A DNA stretch of 64,000 bases. It comes from Paucibacter sp. DJ2R-2 (GTDB lineage Bacteria; Pseudomonadota; Gammaproteobacteria; Burkholderiales; Burkholderiaceae_C). This document shows, one piece after another, positions 55,728-64,000 of the stretch (positions are counted from its first letter, which is position 1; the number at the start of each line of letters is the position of its first letter). The stretch lies in NCBI RefSeq assembly GCF_025717675.1, contig NZ_JAJIRT010000004.1:124001-188000 (forward strand), read 5' to 3'. The translations under genes and the position numbers were made by a program. The notes under the pieces are model-generated. The model worked only from the letters and a program-made list of their open reading frames with translations, did not search any database and was not told where the DNA came from.

Positions 55728-56498
55728 ATGTGCCGTTTTCTCGCCTACCTGGGTGACACGATCTTTCTCGATGAGCTGGTCTGCAAGCCGCAGCATTCCC
55801 TGGTGCGGCAGTCCTTGCGCGCCGACCAGGCCAAGGCGGTGACCAATGGCGACGGCTTCGGCATCGGCTGGTACGGTGAACGCGAAACACCGGGGGTGTA
55901 CCGCGAGGTGATGCCGGCCTGGTCGGACGAGAACCTGCTGGCCCTGTGCGCCAATGTGCGCTCCCACCTGTTCTTCGCCCATGTGCGGGCCGCCACCGGC
56001 ACCGGCATCGCGCGGCAGAACTGCCACCCGTTTCACTACGGCCCCTACCTATTCATGCACAACGGCCAGATCGGCGGCTACGGCCAGATCCGCCGAGCCA
56101 TGGAGGCACGCCTGCCCGATCACCTCTATGCACGCCGCCTCGGCGCCACCGATTCCGAGCTGCTCTTCCTGCTCATCATTGCCCGCATGGAAATTGGCGA
56201 GGGTGTGGCCGATGCCGTCAGCCAAGTGCTGCGAGAAACCATGGCCATGATGCAGGTGCTGAACATCCACGAACCGCTGCGCTTCGCCGCGGCTCTCGCC
56301 GATGGCGAGCAGGTCTACGCCTTCCGCTTCGCCAGCGACAAGCGCGCGCCGACGCTCTATATGCGGGAGGAAGACGCGCGAGGCTTGGTCGTGGCCTCCG
56401 AGCCCCTGGCCGATGACCAGCAGGGCTGGGAGTTGATCCCGCAAGGCACGGTGCTGCTGCTGAGCAGCCAGGGCTTTCGTCACGAAACCCTGGCCTGA
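55728..56498 (+). CDS. Class II glutamine amidotransferase (YafJ type)
   Basis: The protein starts MCRFLAYLG, so the catalytic N-terminal Cys2 follows the initiator Met. At 256 residues it matches single-domain amidotransferases. NGDGFGIGWY, FFAHVRAATGTG and NCHPF...FMHNGQIGG are the Ntn-hydrolase signatures. It should release ammonia from glutamine or hydrolyse a related amide. No synthetase partner is adjacent, so the in vivo substrate is unknown. The gene is divergent from the BenE-type gene. Confidence 0.94.
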   Translation: MCRFLAYLGDTIFLDELVCKPQHSLVRQSLRADQAKAVTNGDGFGIGWYGERETPGVYREVMPAWSDENLLALCANVRSHLFFAHVRAATGTGIARQNCHPFHYGPYLFMHNGQIGGYGQIRRAMEARLPDHLYARRLGATDSELLFLLIIARMEIGEGVADAVSQVLRETMAMMQVLNIHEPLRFAAALADGEQVYAFRFASDKRAPTLYMREEDARGLVVASEPLADDQQGWELIPQGTVLLLSSQGFRHETLA

Positions 56499-56518
56499 GG
56501 CCGCTCAGCCCAGCGGGC

Positions 56519-58417
56519 CTAGATCTCGACCTTGGAACCCAGCTCGACGATGCGGTTGGTCGGCAGGTGCAGGAAGTCGGCCGCGGCGGCCGCGTTGCGG
56601 TGCATGCTGGCGAACAGCTTTTCGCGCCACAAGGCCATGCCGCTGCCAATCGTCGGGATGACGATGTCGCGCGAGAGGAAGTAGCTGGTTTCCATCTCGT
56701 CGAGGTGGACCCCGTTCTGCTCCAGCATCTTCAGCGCATAGGGCACATCGGGCTCGTTCTTGAAACCGAAGTGCAGGCTGACGGCCCAGCAGGCATTGCC
56801 CAGCGACTCCACATGGACCCGCTTGTCGAAGCCCACCCAAGGCACCTCGTGGTGCTTGACCGTGACGAACAGGTTCTGCGCATGCAGCACCTTGTTGTGC
56901 TTGAGGTTGTGCAGCAAGGCATTGGGTGTCACACCGGCCTCGGCGGACAGGAACACCGCCGTGCCTTCGACACGCTGTGGCGGGCTGACGAACACGGCCT
57001 CCAGAAAGCTCTTGAGGTCGATCGCATCCTCGCGCAGCTTGCTGCTGAGCAGGCGTCGGCCCTGCTTCCAGGTCAGCATCAGCGTGAACATGCCGATGCC
57101 GATCATCAGCGGGAACCAGCCACCGGCGAACAGCTTGAGCAGGTTGGAGCCGAGGAAGATCACATCGATGACGAAGAAGAAACCGGTGGCCAGCAGACAC
57201 AGCGGCAGCGGGTACTTCCAGCCGTAGCGGATGACGAAGAAGGTCATGACCGTGGTGATGGTCATGTCGATGGTCACCGCAATGCCGTAGGCACCGGCCA
57301 GCTTGCTCGACGAGCCGAACAGCACCACCGCCAGCACGATGAAGACGAACAGGCCCCAGTTGACGAAAGGCACATAGATCTGGCCCGTGTCACGCACGGA
57401 GGTGTGCAGGATGCGCATGCGCGGAAGGATGCCCAGCTGCACCGCCTGCTTGGTGACCGAGAAGGCGGCCGTGATCAAGGCTTGGGACGCCACCACCGCG
57501 GCGCAGGTGGCCAGGATGAAGAGCGGGATCTCGGCCCAGGCCGGCGCCAGATTGAAGAAGGGGTTTTTCACCGAGGCCGGCTCGGCCAACAGCATGGCAC
57601 CCTGGCCGAAATAGTTGACCACCAGGGCCGGCATGACGATGCCGTACCAGGCAATGCGGATCGGCTTCTTGCCGAAATGGCCCAAGTCGGCGTACAGCGC
57701 CTCGCCGCCGGTCACCACCAGCACCACGGCGCCCAGGGCGACAAAGGCCACCCATTTGTATTCAAGGCAGAAGGCCACGGCGTACATGGGGTTCACGGCC
57801 ACCAGCACATGTGGGTTGGTGAGGATGTGCGGCAGGCCCAGCAGGGCCAAGGCTGCGAACCAGACCAGCATCACTGGCCCGAAGGCCTTGCCGATGCCGC
57901 CGGTACCGAAGCGCTGCACCGCGAACAAGCCCGCCAGAACCACCAGGGTCAGGGGCAGGATGGCGTCGTGCAGATGAGGCGCGTAGACATCGATGCCTTC
58001 GACCGCGCCGAGCACCGTCATGGCCGGCGTGATCACCGCGTCGCCGTAGAAGATGGCGGTCCCGAACAGGCCGACCAGCATCAGCACACGGCGCAAGCGC
58101 GGGCTGCTGTTCACCGCATTGGTGGCCAGGGCCAGCATGGCGATCAGGCCGCCTTCGCCGTTGTTGTCGGCGCGCAGGATCAGCATCACGTACTTGAGCG
58201 AGACGATGATGGTCATCGTCCAGAACAGCAGCGAAAGCACGCCGAGGATGTTGTCCGGCGTGGTGGCGACATGGCCACCGTGAAAGACTTCTTTGAGCGC
58301 GTAGAGCGGGCTGGTGCCGATGTCGCCGTAGACGACGCCCAGGGCGCCGAGGGTCAAGCCGGCCAGGGCTGAGGGCGAGCGGGCCGTGTTGGAAGAACTC
58401 ACGTGATGTTGCAGCAC
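56519..58417 (-). CDS. kup: Low-affinity potassium transporter Kup
   Basis: The frame gives 632 residues from a GTG at 58417; a second GTG five codons later (58402) gives MSSSNTARS and fits other Kup proteins equally well. About twelve membrane helices start with [23 protein letters not shown], the Kup signature. The C-terminal 170 residues form a cytoplasmic domain. Kup brings potassium (or caesium) into the cell with protons, mainly at low pH or high osmolarity. It follows the S9 peptidase by 27 bp. Confidence 0.96.
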   Translation of the reverse strand: MLQHHVSSSNTARSPSALAGLTLGALGVVYGDIGTSPLYALKEVFHGGHVATTPDNILGVLSLLFWTMTIIVSLKYVMLILRADNNGEGGLIAMLALATNAVNSSPRLRRVLMLVGLFGTAIFYGDAVITPAMTVLGAVEGIDVYAPHLHDAILPLTLVVLAGLFAVQRFGTGGIGKAFGPVMLVWFAALALLGLPHILTNPHVLVAVNPMYAVAFCLEYKWVAFVALGAVVLVVTGGEALYADLGHFGKKPIRIAWYGIVMPALVVNYFGQGAMLLAEPASVKNPFFNLAPAWAEIPLFILATCAAVVASQALITAAFSVTKQAVQLGILPRMRILHTSVRDTGQIYVPFVNWGLFVFIVLAVVLFGSSSKLAGAYGIAVTIDMTITTVMTFFVIRYGWKYPLPLCLLATGFFFVIDVIFLGSNLLKLFAGGWFPLMIGIGMFTLMLTWKQGRRLLSSKLREDAIDLKSFLEAVFVSPPQRVEGTAVFLSAEAGVTPNALLHNLKHNKVLHAQNLFVTVKHHEVPWVGFDKRVHVESLGNACWAVSLHFGFKNEPDVPYALKMLEQNGVHLDEMETSYFLSRDIVIPTIGSGMALWREKLFASMHRNAAAAADFLHLPTNRIVELGSKVEI

Positions 58418-58444
58418 GCTTGCGGCGCCGCCGAGCCAAAAGTG

Positions 58445-60556
58445 CTATTTTGCGCCTGCTTTGCTGCGCTGCGGCAAAACTGATGAAACATCGGCATCGG
58501 CCGCCACAGGCTCGGCATCGGGCGGCACGGCAGCCAGCGCCTGCTGCACAAAAGCCACGGTGGCGCTGAACAGGAAGTCGCGGTTCTCGGCCCGGCTGAA
58601 GCTGTGGCCCTCATCCTCGGCCGTCAGGAACCAGACCGGCGTGCCCGCCGCGCGCACCGCCGCCACCATCTGCAAGGCTTCACCATAGGGCACACGCGGG
58701 TCGTTGCGGCCATGGACGATGAACAGCGGCTTGCGCACCGCTGCGGCCCGGCTCAGGGGCGAAATGCCTTGCAAAAATGCGCGCATCTCAGGGTCGCGCT
58801 CGTCGCCGTATTCGGCGCGGCGGTTGTCGCGACGGTAGCTTTCGGTGTTCTCCAGAAAAGACACGAAGTTGGCAATGCCCACGCGACAGATGCTGCCGGC
58901 AATGCGGGCCGACTCGTGCGTGGCCACCGCCAGCGACATATATCCGCCATAGCTGCCGCCGGAAACGATGACGCGGCGCGCGTCCATCTCGGGCCGGCTG
59001 GCGATCAGGTCCAGCAAGGCGCTGATGTCGCGCACCGCATCTTCGCGGCTGCGGCCGTTGTCCAGCTTGAGAAAGCGCTGGCCGAAACCCTCGGAGCCGC
59101 GCACATTGGGCAGGATCAGGTGCATGCCCAGGGTCTCGACCAGGTAGCGCAAGCTGCCCGACAGATGCGTGGGCCGGGCCTGCGCGCTGGGCCCGCCGTG
59201 GATGCTGATGAACACCGGGCGGGGCCCCTTGAAATGGGCCGGCGGCGCGATGTGCAGGCCGCTGATCTCCAGGCCGTCGAAACTCTTCCAGCGCAGGCTG
59301 GCGTAGTCCAAACCGGAAGTGGCGCCCTCCTCCCGCCCGGACCATGCCTGCAGGCCCGGCGCCTCGGGCGACCAAGTGACGATACGCCCGGGGCTCTGTG
59401 CCGAGGCGTGGTTGAAGGCCAGCAGGGGCAGGCGCGGATGCCATTGCGGCCCCTGGATCACTCCGGCCGGCAAGTCCGCCGCGACGCGCTGCAAGGGCTG
59501 TTCGCTGCCCAGCCGAGCCAGGCGCAGCACCGACACGCCGGCCTCGTTGTGCACCAGAGCCAGGGGCAAGGCGCTGCCAACCGGCGGCAGCGCCAGGGCC
59601 TCGAGATCGCCGGCCAGCTCGGGCAGGTTCACGGCGCGGCGCTGGCCCGTGGCGAGCTGCAACTGCACCAGCTGGCGGAAGTCGCCGTTCAAGGCCTGGC
59701 GCTGCAGCAGCACATCGTCTTCGCGGTGACGGTCCGCGTTGCTGACGCCGACCAGGGCTTGGCCACCGGGCGCGGCGGCCGGGTCCAGATCGAAGCGCAA
59801 GGTCTGGCTGCGCCCTTTGAGGGTGTGCAGGGCCAGCACCGTGCCGGCCGAGCTGATGCGCAAATCGGTGTAGCGCCCGCCGACAGTGTCGCCGAGCAGG
59901 CGCGCGCTCTCGGGTCGGGTCGGGTCCATCCAGAACAGCTGGCTGCGGGCACTGCGCGTGCGGGGCGAGGGCGCCGCAGCAGCGTCTTCAGCATCGGCTT
60001 CCGCTGCGTCACTGGTCACCGGATTGCGGCTGCCGTCCAGCTGATCCAGCACATAGACCAGACCATCCCCTTGCGGCAAGAACTGAAAAGCGCTGACGCG
60101 CGCACCCGGCGGCGTCAGGGGCTGCGGCTCGGCCAGGCGGGAGGAGTTCGCCTCGGGCGACTGCAGGCGGTAGAGCCGAAACGCCTCGTCGCCGCCACGG
60201 TCGCGGCTGAACACCAGGTACTCGCCGCGGCGCGGTTCCCACTGCGCGCTGTCCACACGCTCGCGCCCACCAGTCAGCGGCTGCGGGCGCGCGCCGGGCT
60301 CGGCCAAACGGTGCAGCTGCAGGCTGCCGCCGGCGCTGGCCAGCACCAGCATTTCGCGCCGCTGCGGATGCCAACCGACAAAACGCAGCACCGGGGCTTC
60401 GGCGCCAGCCGCCGCCACCCGCTGCAACGCCGGCAGGCCATCGGCCTGTAGACCAGGCGGCGGCGACAAAGGCCGGGCCAGGGCCAGGGCTACCCATCCA
60501 GCCCCAAAGAGGAACAGGGCGCCCACACGGCGCCATGTTTTGAAATGCTGATTCAT
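58445..60556 (-). CDS. S9 family prolyl oligopeptidase
   Basis: The 703-residue protein has an N-terminal membrane-like signal (VGALFLFGAGWVALALARPL), a beta-propeller-like middle (residues about 60-430) and a C-terminal alpha/beta hydrolase domain. The catalytic residues are visible: Ser in VSGGSYGGYMSL, Asp in VHGRNDPRVPYGEAL and His in EGHSFSRAEN. It probably cleaves short peptides in the periplasm. It lies just downstream of a TonB-dependent receptor, so peptide import followed by cleavage is a natural model. A terminator hairpin between the two genes may lower its level. Confidence 0.94.
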   Translation of the reverse strand: MNQHFKTWRRVGALFLFGAGWVALALARPLSPPPGLQADGLPALQRVAAAGAEAPVLRFVGWHPQRREMLVLASAGGSLQLHRLAEPGARPQPLTGGRERVDSAQWEPRRGEYLVFSRDRGGDEAFRLYRLQSPEANSSRLAEPQPLTPPGARVSAFQFLPQGDGLVYVLDQLDGSRNPVTSDAAEADAEDAAAAPSPRTRSARSQLFWMDPTRPESARLLGDTVGGRYTDLRISSAGTVLALHTLKGRSQTLRFDLDPAAAPGGQALVGVSNADRHREDDVLLQRQALNGDFRQLVQLQLATGQRRAVNLPELAGDLEALALPPVGSALPLALVHNEAGVSVLRLARLGSEQPLQRVAADLPAGVIQGPQWHPRLPLLAFNHASAQSPGRIVTWSPEAPGLQAWSGREEGATSGLDYASLRWKSFDGLEISGLHIAPPAHFKGPRPVFISIHGGPSAQARPTHLSGSLRYLVETLGMHLILPNVRGSEGFGQRFLKLDNGRSREDAVRDISALLDLIASRPEMDARRVIVSGGSYGGYMSLAVATHESARIAGSICRVGIANFVSFLENTESYRRDNRRAEYGDERDPEMRAFLQGISPLSRAAAVRKPLFIVHGRNDPRVPYGEALQMVAAVRAAGTPVWFLTAEDEGHSFSRAENRDFLFSATVAFVQQALAAVPPDAEPVAADADVSSVLPQRSKAGAK

Positions 60557-60567
60557 TGCGCAACACC

Positions 60568-60602
60568 AAAAAAACAGGGGCGACTGCCTTCGCAGCGCCC
60601 CT
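60568..60602 (-). terminator. Intergenic rho-independent terminator between receptor and peptidase
   Basis: On the minus strand AGGGGCG (from 60602) pairs with CGCCCCT (to 60576), with an inner CTGC/GCAG pairing and a four-base loop, followed by a T-run (60568-60574). This is a strong terminator within the presumed operon. A further perfect palindrome, ACGCGGCC/GGCCGCGT, lies at 60610-60627. Confidence 0.75.
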
Positions 60603-60645
60603 CAAACCGACGCGGCCAAGGCCGCGTTCGGGACTGTCCGCTTGT

Positions 60646-63597
60646 TTACTTGAAGGTGTAGCTCGCGCTCACCGAGAAGCGACGACCCAGCTGACCGGCA
60701 TTGCCTGCATCGTAGTAAGTCCAGGGCGAAACCGGGCCGTTGGTGTTGGGGTAGGTCCCTTCCAAATTCAGCACGCTGAAGGACAGCACCAGATCCTTGA
60801 AGCCCTTGTAGCTGCCGCCGATGTCCACGGTGTTGGTGGCCGAGACATAGCAATAGTCGTTGGCACGCAGGAAGCTGTTGTAGGCCGATGTCGAAGTTTG
60901 GCAGGTGTCGGTGGTCGAGCTCTTGAGCTTGTCCACGTGGTTCAGACGCGCGAAGCTGCTCCAGTCACCAAGCTTCCAATTCAGGCTGACCGTGGCCTTG
61001 GTCTTAGGGATGTCGTTGGTGGTGGTGCCGACCGAGTAGGTGGTGTCGCCATTGGCCAGGATCTTGTAATCGAAGCGGCTGGTGTAGGTGCCTTCGATCT
61101 TCAGCTTGAACTCACCGATGGATTCGGTGGGCATGCGCGCCGACAGCTCGTAGTCCAGGCCCGAGGTCTTGGTCCAGTTGTAGTTGCCGTACTCGCGAAC
61201 CAACATCAGGATCGGGCCGCTGTTGGGCACGCCTGGCAGCCAGGTCGCGGGGTTGGGGTCACGAATGACCTGGCGGCTCGGCGTGGCCGGCGACTTGTTG
61301 GCGTCCTCCATGATGTCCACCCCGCGCTGCGAGCGGATCTCGTTGTTGCGCTGGAAGTACCAGGCATCGAGGCTCAGGTCGACGTATTTGGTAGGCGACA
61401 GGATCACGCCCAGGGTGAAGGAGCGCGATTTCTCCGGCTTCAGGTTGGGGTTGGCGCTGATGGTGGTGGCGATGCTGCCCGGGTTGGGTGTGCGCGAACT
61501 GAAGCCCAGCACATTGCAGTCGCGGTTGTTGGCCGGGTCGGCCTTGCTGACCGGCTTGTCCGGGTTGCTCAGATCGCAGCGCAGATTGTCGGCCACCGCA
61601 TAGGTGCCAAAGCTGTGGAAGGACGAGGCGTAGGAGTTGCCGATCTGCGAGATCGAGGGCGCGCGGAAGCCGGTGGCGGCCGTGCCGCGCAGGGCCACGA
61701 AGGAAGGCATAGCGCTCCACTTGAAGCCCAGTTTGCCGGTGTTGGCGCGGCCGAAGTCGCTGTACTTCTCGGCGCGCAGGGCGGCTTGCACTTCCAGCGC
61801 CTTGTGCACCGGCAGGCTCAGCTCGCCGAAGGCCGCATAGGAATTGCGCGAGCCTGAGGTGCCGTTGGCCACCAGGCCGATGAAGTCACCGCTGGTGTAG
61901 GCCTCGTTCGGACTGGCCGACAAGGTCTCGCGGCGGAACTCGCCGCCCACGGCCACACCGGCCATGCCGCCTGCCAGGTCGAACAGTTCACGGCTGGCGC
62001 GCACATCGACGGAAGCGATGGTGGCCTTGCCGTCGATCACCGCATCCGACGCAACGCTGGCGATGGCCGCGGCGTCATTGGCCTTGCCGAAGTGGTAGCT
62101 GTTGGAGGCGATCGCCTTCTTGAGCAGGGAGGAGCGCAGCTCATTGCTGCGCACGCGGCTCATGTCCTGGCGTGTGTAGAGCAGCGCGCTGTCGATGTCC
62201 CAATCGCCGATCACGCCACTGATGCCGGCGGTGAAGCGCGAGGCCTTGAGCTCGGTGGTGTCGAAGCGCGGCACGTCGGCGAAGCGGTAGATCAGCTGCA
62301 CGGCTTCCGGCTTGGCCTTGCCATTGGTCGGGTTGTCCGGGTGGCCGATAGGCAGGATGATGGTCGGGAAGGTCTGCAGCGAACCATCCAGCTTAGGCCA
62401 GGTCACGGCTGTGTTGGCGGTGGCGCTGCTGAAGATGCTGGTGGTCAGCGTGCGCGGCGCGACATAGGACTCGGTCGTGGTCTTGGACAGCATGACGTCC
62501 GCGTACGCCGTCAGCTCCGAGTTGATGGCGAAGGTGCCGCGCACGGTGGCGCCGATCTTGTCCTGCTTGGAGATTGCCTCAGTGGCGCTGTCCACGTCAT
62601 AGCGGCACATGCCATTGGGCATGTTGGCGGTGGTGGACGTGAAACCGGGCAGGCGATTGGGCAGGCCCTTGCCGACGGTCAGCTCATCGGGGCAGCCAGC
62701 CAGAGAGCCCAGGAAGAACTTGCCCGAGGTGCTGGAGTTGGCCACGCTGATGCCGTTGAGCGTGGTGCTGCCTGAGGTGCTACTGGGCAGGCTGTAGTAA
62801 TTACCCCAAAAAGAGGCGACGCTAGAAGGCGAGAAGCGGCTCAACGATGAGTTGAGATTCAAGGCCTGGTCATAGAGCTCGGGGGCGCCGCGGTCACGCA
62901 AGTCCGGGTACATCACACGGTCGCGCTGCGAAACATCCACGCCACCGAAGACATTGAAACGGTCGCGGCTCAGATCGCCAAAACCGAAGCTGGCATTGGC
63001 ACTCTTGGTGCCGCCCACGCCCTTGTCATTGGCGGTGTAGGTGACGCCGGCTTCGGCGCCCTGGTAGTCCTTGCGCAGCACATAGTTCACCACGCCGACC
63101 ACGGCGTCCGAGCCGTAAATGGCCGAGGCACCGTCCTTGAGGATTTCGATACGGTCGATGGCGCCCTTGGGAATGGTGTTGACGCTGACCAGATTGCCAC
63201 GGCCGAAGTTCACGTCGACCGCAGCAGCCGGCGCGATGCGGCGGCCGTTGATCAGGGTCAGCGTGCCTTGCGAGCCGAAGCCGCGCAGCGAGATGGTGGA
63301 CAAGCCGCTGACGAAGCCCGAGGCTGCGCCGTCACCGACCGAGCTCAGGTCGACCGCGCCGGTCGAGCGCAACAACTCTTCGATGGTGCCGAAACCGGAG
63401 TTCTTGATGTCTTCGCGGCTGATGGTCTGCACCACCGACGGCGTTTCGCGATCGGTGCGCTTGATCATGGAGCCGGTGATGGTGACCCGTTCCAGCTCGG
63501 CCTTGGGCGCGCTGTCGGCGGCCTGCGCTTGAGCCTGGGTGGACGCAGCCAGGCTCAGGATGGCCAGGGCGATGAGGTGAGGACGCTGCTGTTGCAC
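60646..63597 (-). CDS. TonB-dependent outer-membrane receptor
   Basis: I chose the GTG at 63597 (983 residues) because GGAG lies about eight bases upstream; a GTG at 63639 is the alternative. A signal peptide ends near STQAQAQ. A TonB box-like ERVTITGS comes next, then a plug domain (SLRGFGSQGTLTLINGRRI, IEILKDGASAIYGSDAVVGVVNYVLR) and a 22-strand barrel ending in FSVSASYTFK. The size and the lack of iron-uptake neighbours suggest uptake of a peptide or another large substrate. The S9 peptidase is directly downstream and a LysR regulator is divergent. Confidence 0.94.
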   Translation of the reverse strand: MQQQRPHLIALAILSLAASTQAQAQAADSAPKAELERVTITGSMIKRTDRETPSVVQTISREDIKNSGFGTIEELLRSTGAVDLSSVGDGAASGFVSGLSTISLRGFGSQGTLTLINGRRIAPAAAVDVNFGRGNLVSVNTIPKGAIDRIEILKDGASAIYGSDAVVGVVNYVLRKDYQGAEAGVTYTANDKGVGGTKSANASFGFGDLSRDRFNVFGGVDVSQRDRVMYPDLRDRGAPELYDQALNLNSSLSRFSPSSVASFWGNYYSLPSSTSGSTTLNGISVANSSTSGKFFLGSLAGCPDELTVGKGLPNRLPGFTSTTANMPNGMCRYDVDSATEAISKQDKIGATVRGTFAINSELTAYADVMLSKTTTESYVAPRTLTTSIFSSATANTAVTWPKLDGSLQTFPTIILPIGHPDNPTNGKAKPEAVQLIYRFADVPRFDTTELKASRFTAGISGVIGDWDIDSALLYTRQDMSRVRSNELRSSLLKKAIASNSYHFGKANDAAAIASVASDAVIDGKATIASVDVRASRELFDLAGGMAGVAVGGEFRRETLSASPNEAYTSGDFIGLVANGTSGSRNSYAAFGELSLPVHKALEVQAALRAEKYSDFGRANTGKLGFKWSAMPSFVALRGTAATGFRAPSISQIGNSYASSFHSFGTYAVADNLRCDLSNPDKPVSKADPANNRDCNVLGFSSRTPNPGSIATTISANPNLKPEKSRSFTLGVILSPTKYVDLSLDAWYFQRNNEIRSQRGVDIMEDANKSPATPSRQVIRDPNPATWLPGVPNSGPILMLVREYGNYNWTKTSGLDYELSARMPTESIGEFKLKIEGTYTSRFDYKILANGDTTYSVGTTTNDIPKTKATVSLNWKLGDWSSFARLNHVDKLKSSTTDTCQTSTSAYNSFLRANDYCYVSATNTVDIGGSYKGFKDLVLSFSVLNLEGTYPNTNGPVSPWTYYDAGNAGQLGRRFSVSASYTFK

Positions 63598-63729
63598 GAG
63601 GAATCTCCAACGGTTCTTTGATGAGATGGGGCTTGGCACCAGGCTTTGGGGTCCTGGCGTCAGGGCTCACGCAAACCATAGAAGCGCGTCACAAAATCGA
63701 CATGAGTAAAGGTTTGTTAAAGTGAAAAA

Positions 63730-64000
63730 ATGGTTATCTCCAGCGCGCCCAAGGCCCTTCCCATCGCCCCAGAAGCAGCTGACAGCTTTGTTCGCAAGCG
63801 CCTGAGCCTGCGCCATTTGCGGGTGCTGCAAGCGCTTTCTGAGGCGGGAAGCCTGGGGGCAGCAGCCGATGCCTTGCATGTCACCCAGCCAGCCGTCAGC
63901 AAGGCTCTGAGCGAAATCGAACAAGGCCTAGGACAAACCCTGTTTGTGCGCCGAGGGCGCAGCTTGCGCGCCACAGCGCTGGGTGAACGGCTGATCCGGC
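63730..64000 (+). CDS. LysR family transcriptional regulator (partial, 3' end beyond the window)
   Basis: Only the first 90 codons are present. They hold the N-terminal winged HTH: LRHLRVLQALSEAGSLGAAADAL, HVTQPAVSKALSEIEQGLGQ, then LFVRRGRSLRATALGE. The ligand-binding domain is beyond the edge. The gene is divergent from the TonB-dependent receptor, 132 bp away, and is the most likely regulator of that receptor and the peptidase. AAAGTGAAAAAATG precedes the start. Confidence 0.9.
   Translation, partial: MVISSAPKALPIAPEAADSFVRKRLSLRHLRVLQALSEAGSLGAAADALHVTQPAVSKALSEIEQGLGQTLFVRRGRSLRATALGERLIR

Overview
The window reads as chromosome of a GC-rich betaproteobacterium of the order Burkholderiales, most likely close to Roseateles, Paucibacter or Rubrivivax. 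Support comes from four PEP-CTERM proteins, a complete beta-type atpIBEFHAGDC operon near hemE and priA, two MCPs of beta-proteobacterial style and uniformly high GC. I see no prophage, insertion sequence, CRISPR array, rRNA or tRNA. Codon use and composition look native throughout. The genus is an inference from gene content.

Left part (1-18.5 kb) is signalling and secretion. A membrane PAS sensor (cut by the left edge), an HD-GYP protein and a single-domain response regulator face a second cluster: a MerR-type HTH fused to a receiver, a receiver-HPt protein, and an ECF sigma factor of the TIGR02999/ECF43 type. The sigma gene converges with and overlaps a transmembrane Ser/Thr kinase, the pairing known for phosphorylation-switched sigma factors. 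Then come a PEP-CTERM protein, a TPR-LuxR regulator, a three-gene secretion unit (small exported protein, zinc metalloprotease with HAF-like repeats, PEP-CTERM protein) and a chemotaxis unit (CheW and two MCPs).

Middle part (18.5-41 kb) is largely housekeeping: priA, hemE, a LemA/TPM set, a PPK2 kinase, a hexose-6-phosphate mutarotase, the ATP synthase operon, an SMP-30 family hydrolase, a GNAT enzyme, and a divergent cytochrome b561/cytochrome c' pair. The 385 bp between priA and hemE carries a perfect DnaA box inside a dispersed inverted repeat. A five-gene minus-strand operon follows (YgeA-type Asp/Glu racemase, aminotransferase, PhzF-like isomerase, AlaX, GST). It is divergent from a MocR regulator, with repeated operator-like boxes between them.

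Right part (42.6-64 kb) holds a PrcB-like lipoprotein, a receiver protein with an FAA-hydratase partner, a Uup-type ABC-F ATPase, two PEP-CTERM genes, a membrane diguanylate cyclase, and glutathione-dependent formaldehyde oxidation (adhC-fghA). It continues with gshB and a benE transporter, a class II amidotransferase, kup, an S9 peptidase, a large TonB-dependent receptor, and a LysR regulator cut by the right edge. Glutathione is a recurring theme: GST, AdhC/FghA and GshB lie within 18 kb.

The best candidates for new biology are the kinase-switched ECF module with its two receiver proteins, the metalloprotease/PEP-CTERM unit, and the MocR-controlled racemase-aminotransferase-PhzF-AlaX operon.
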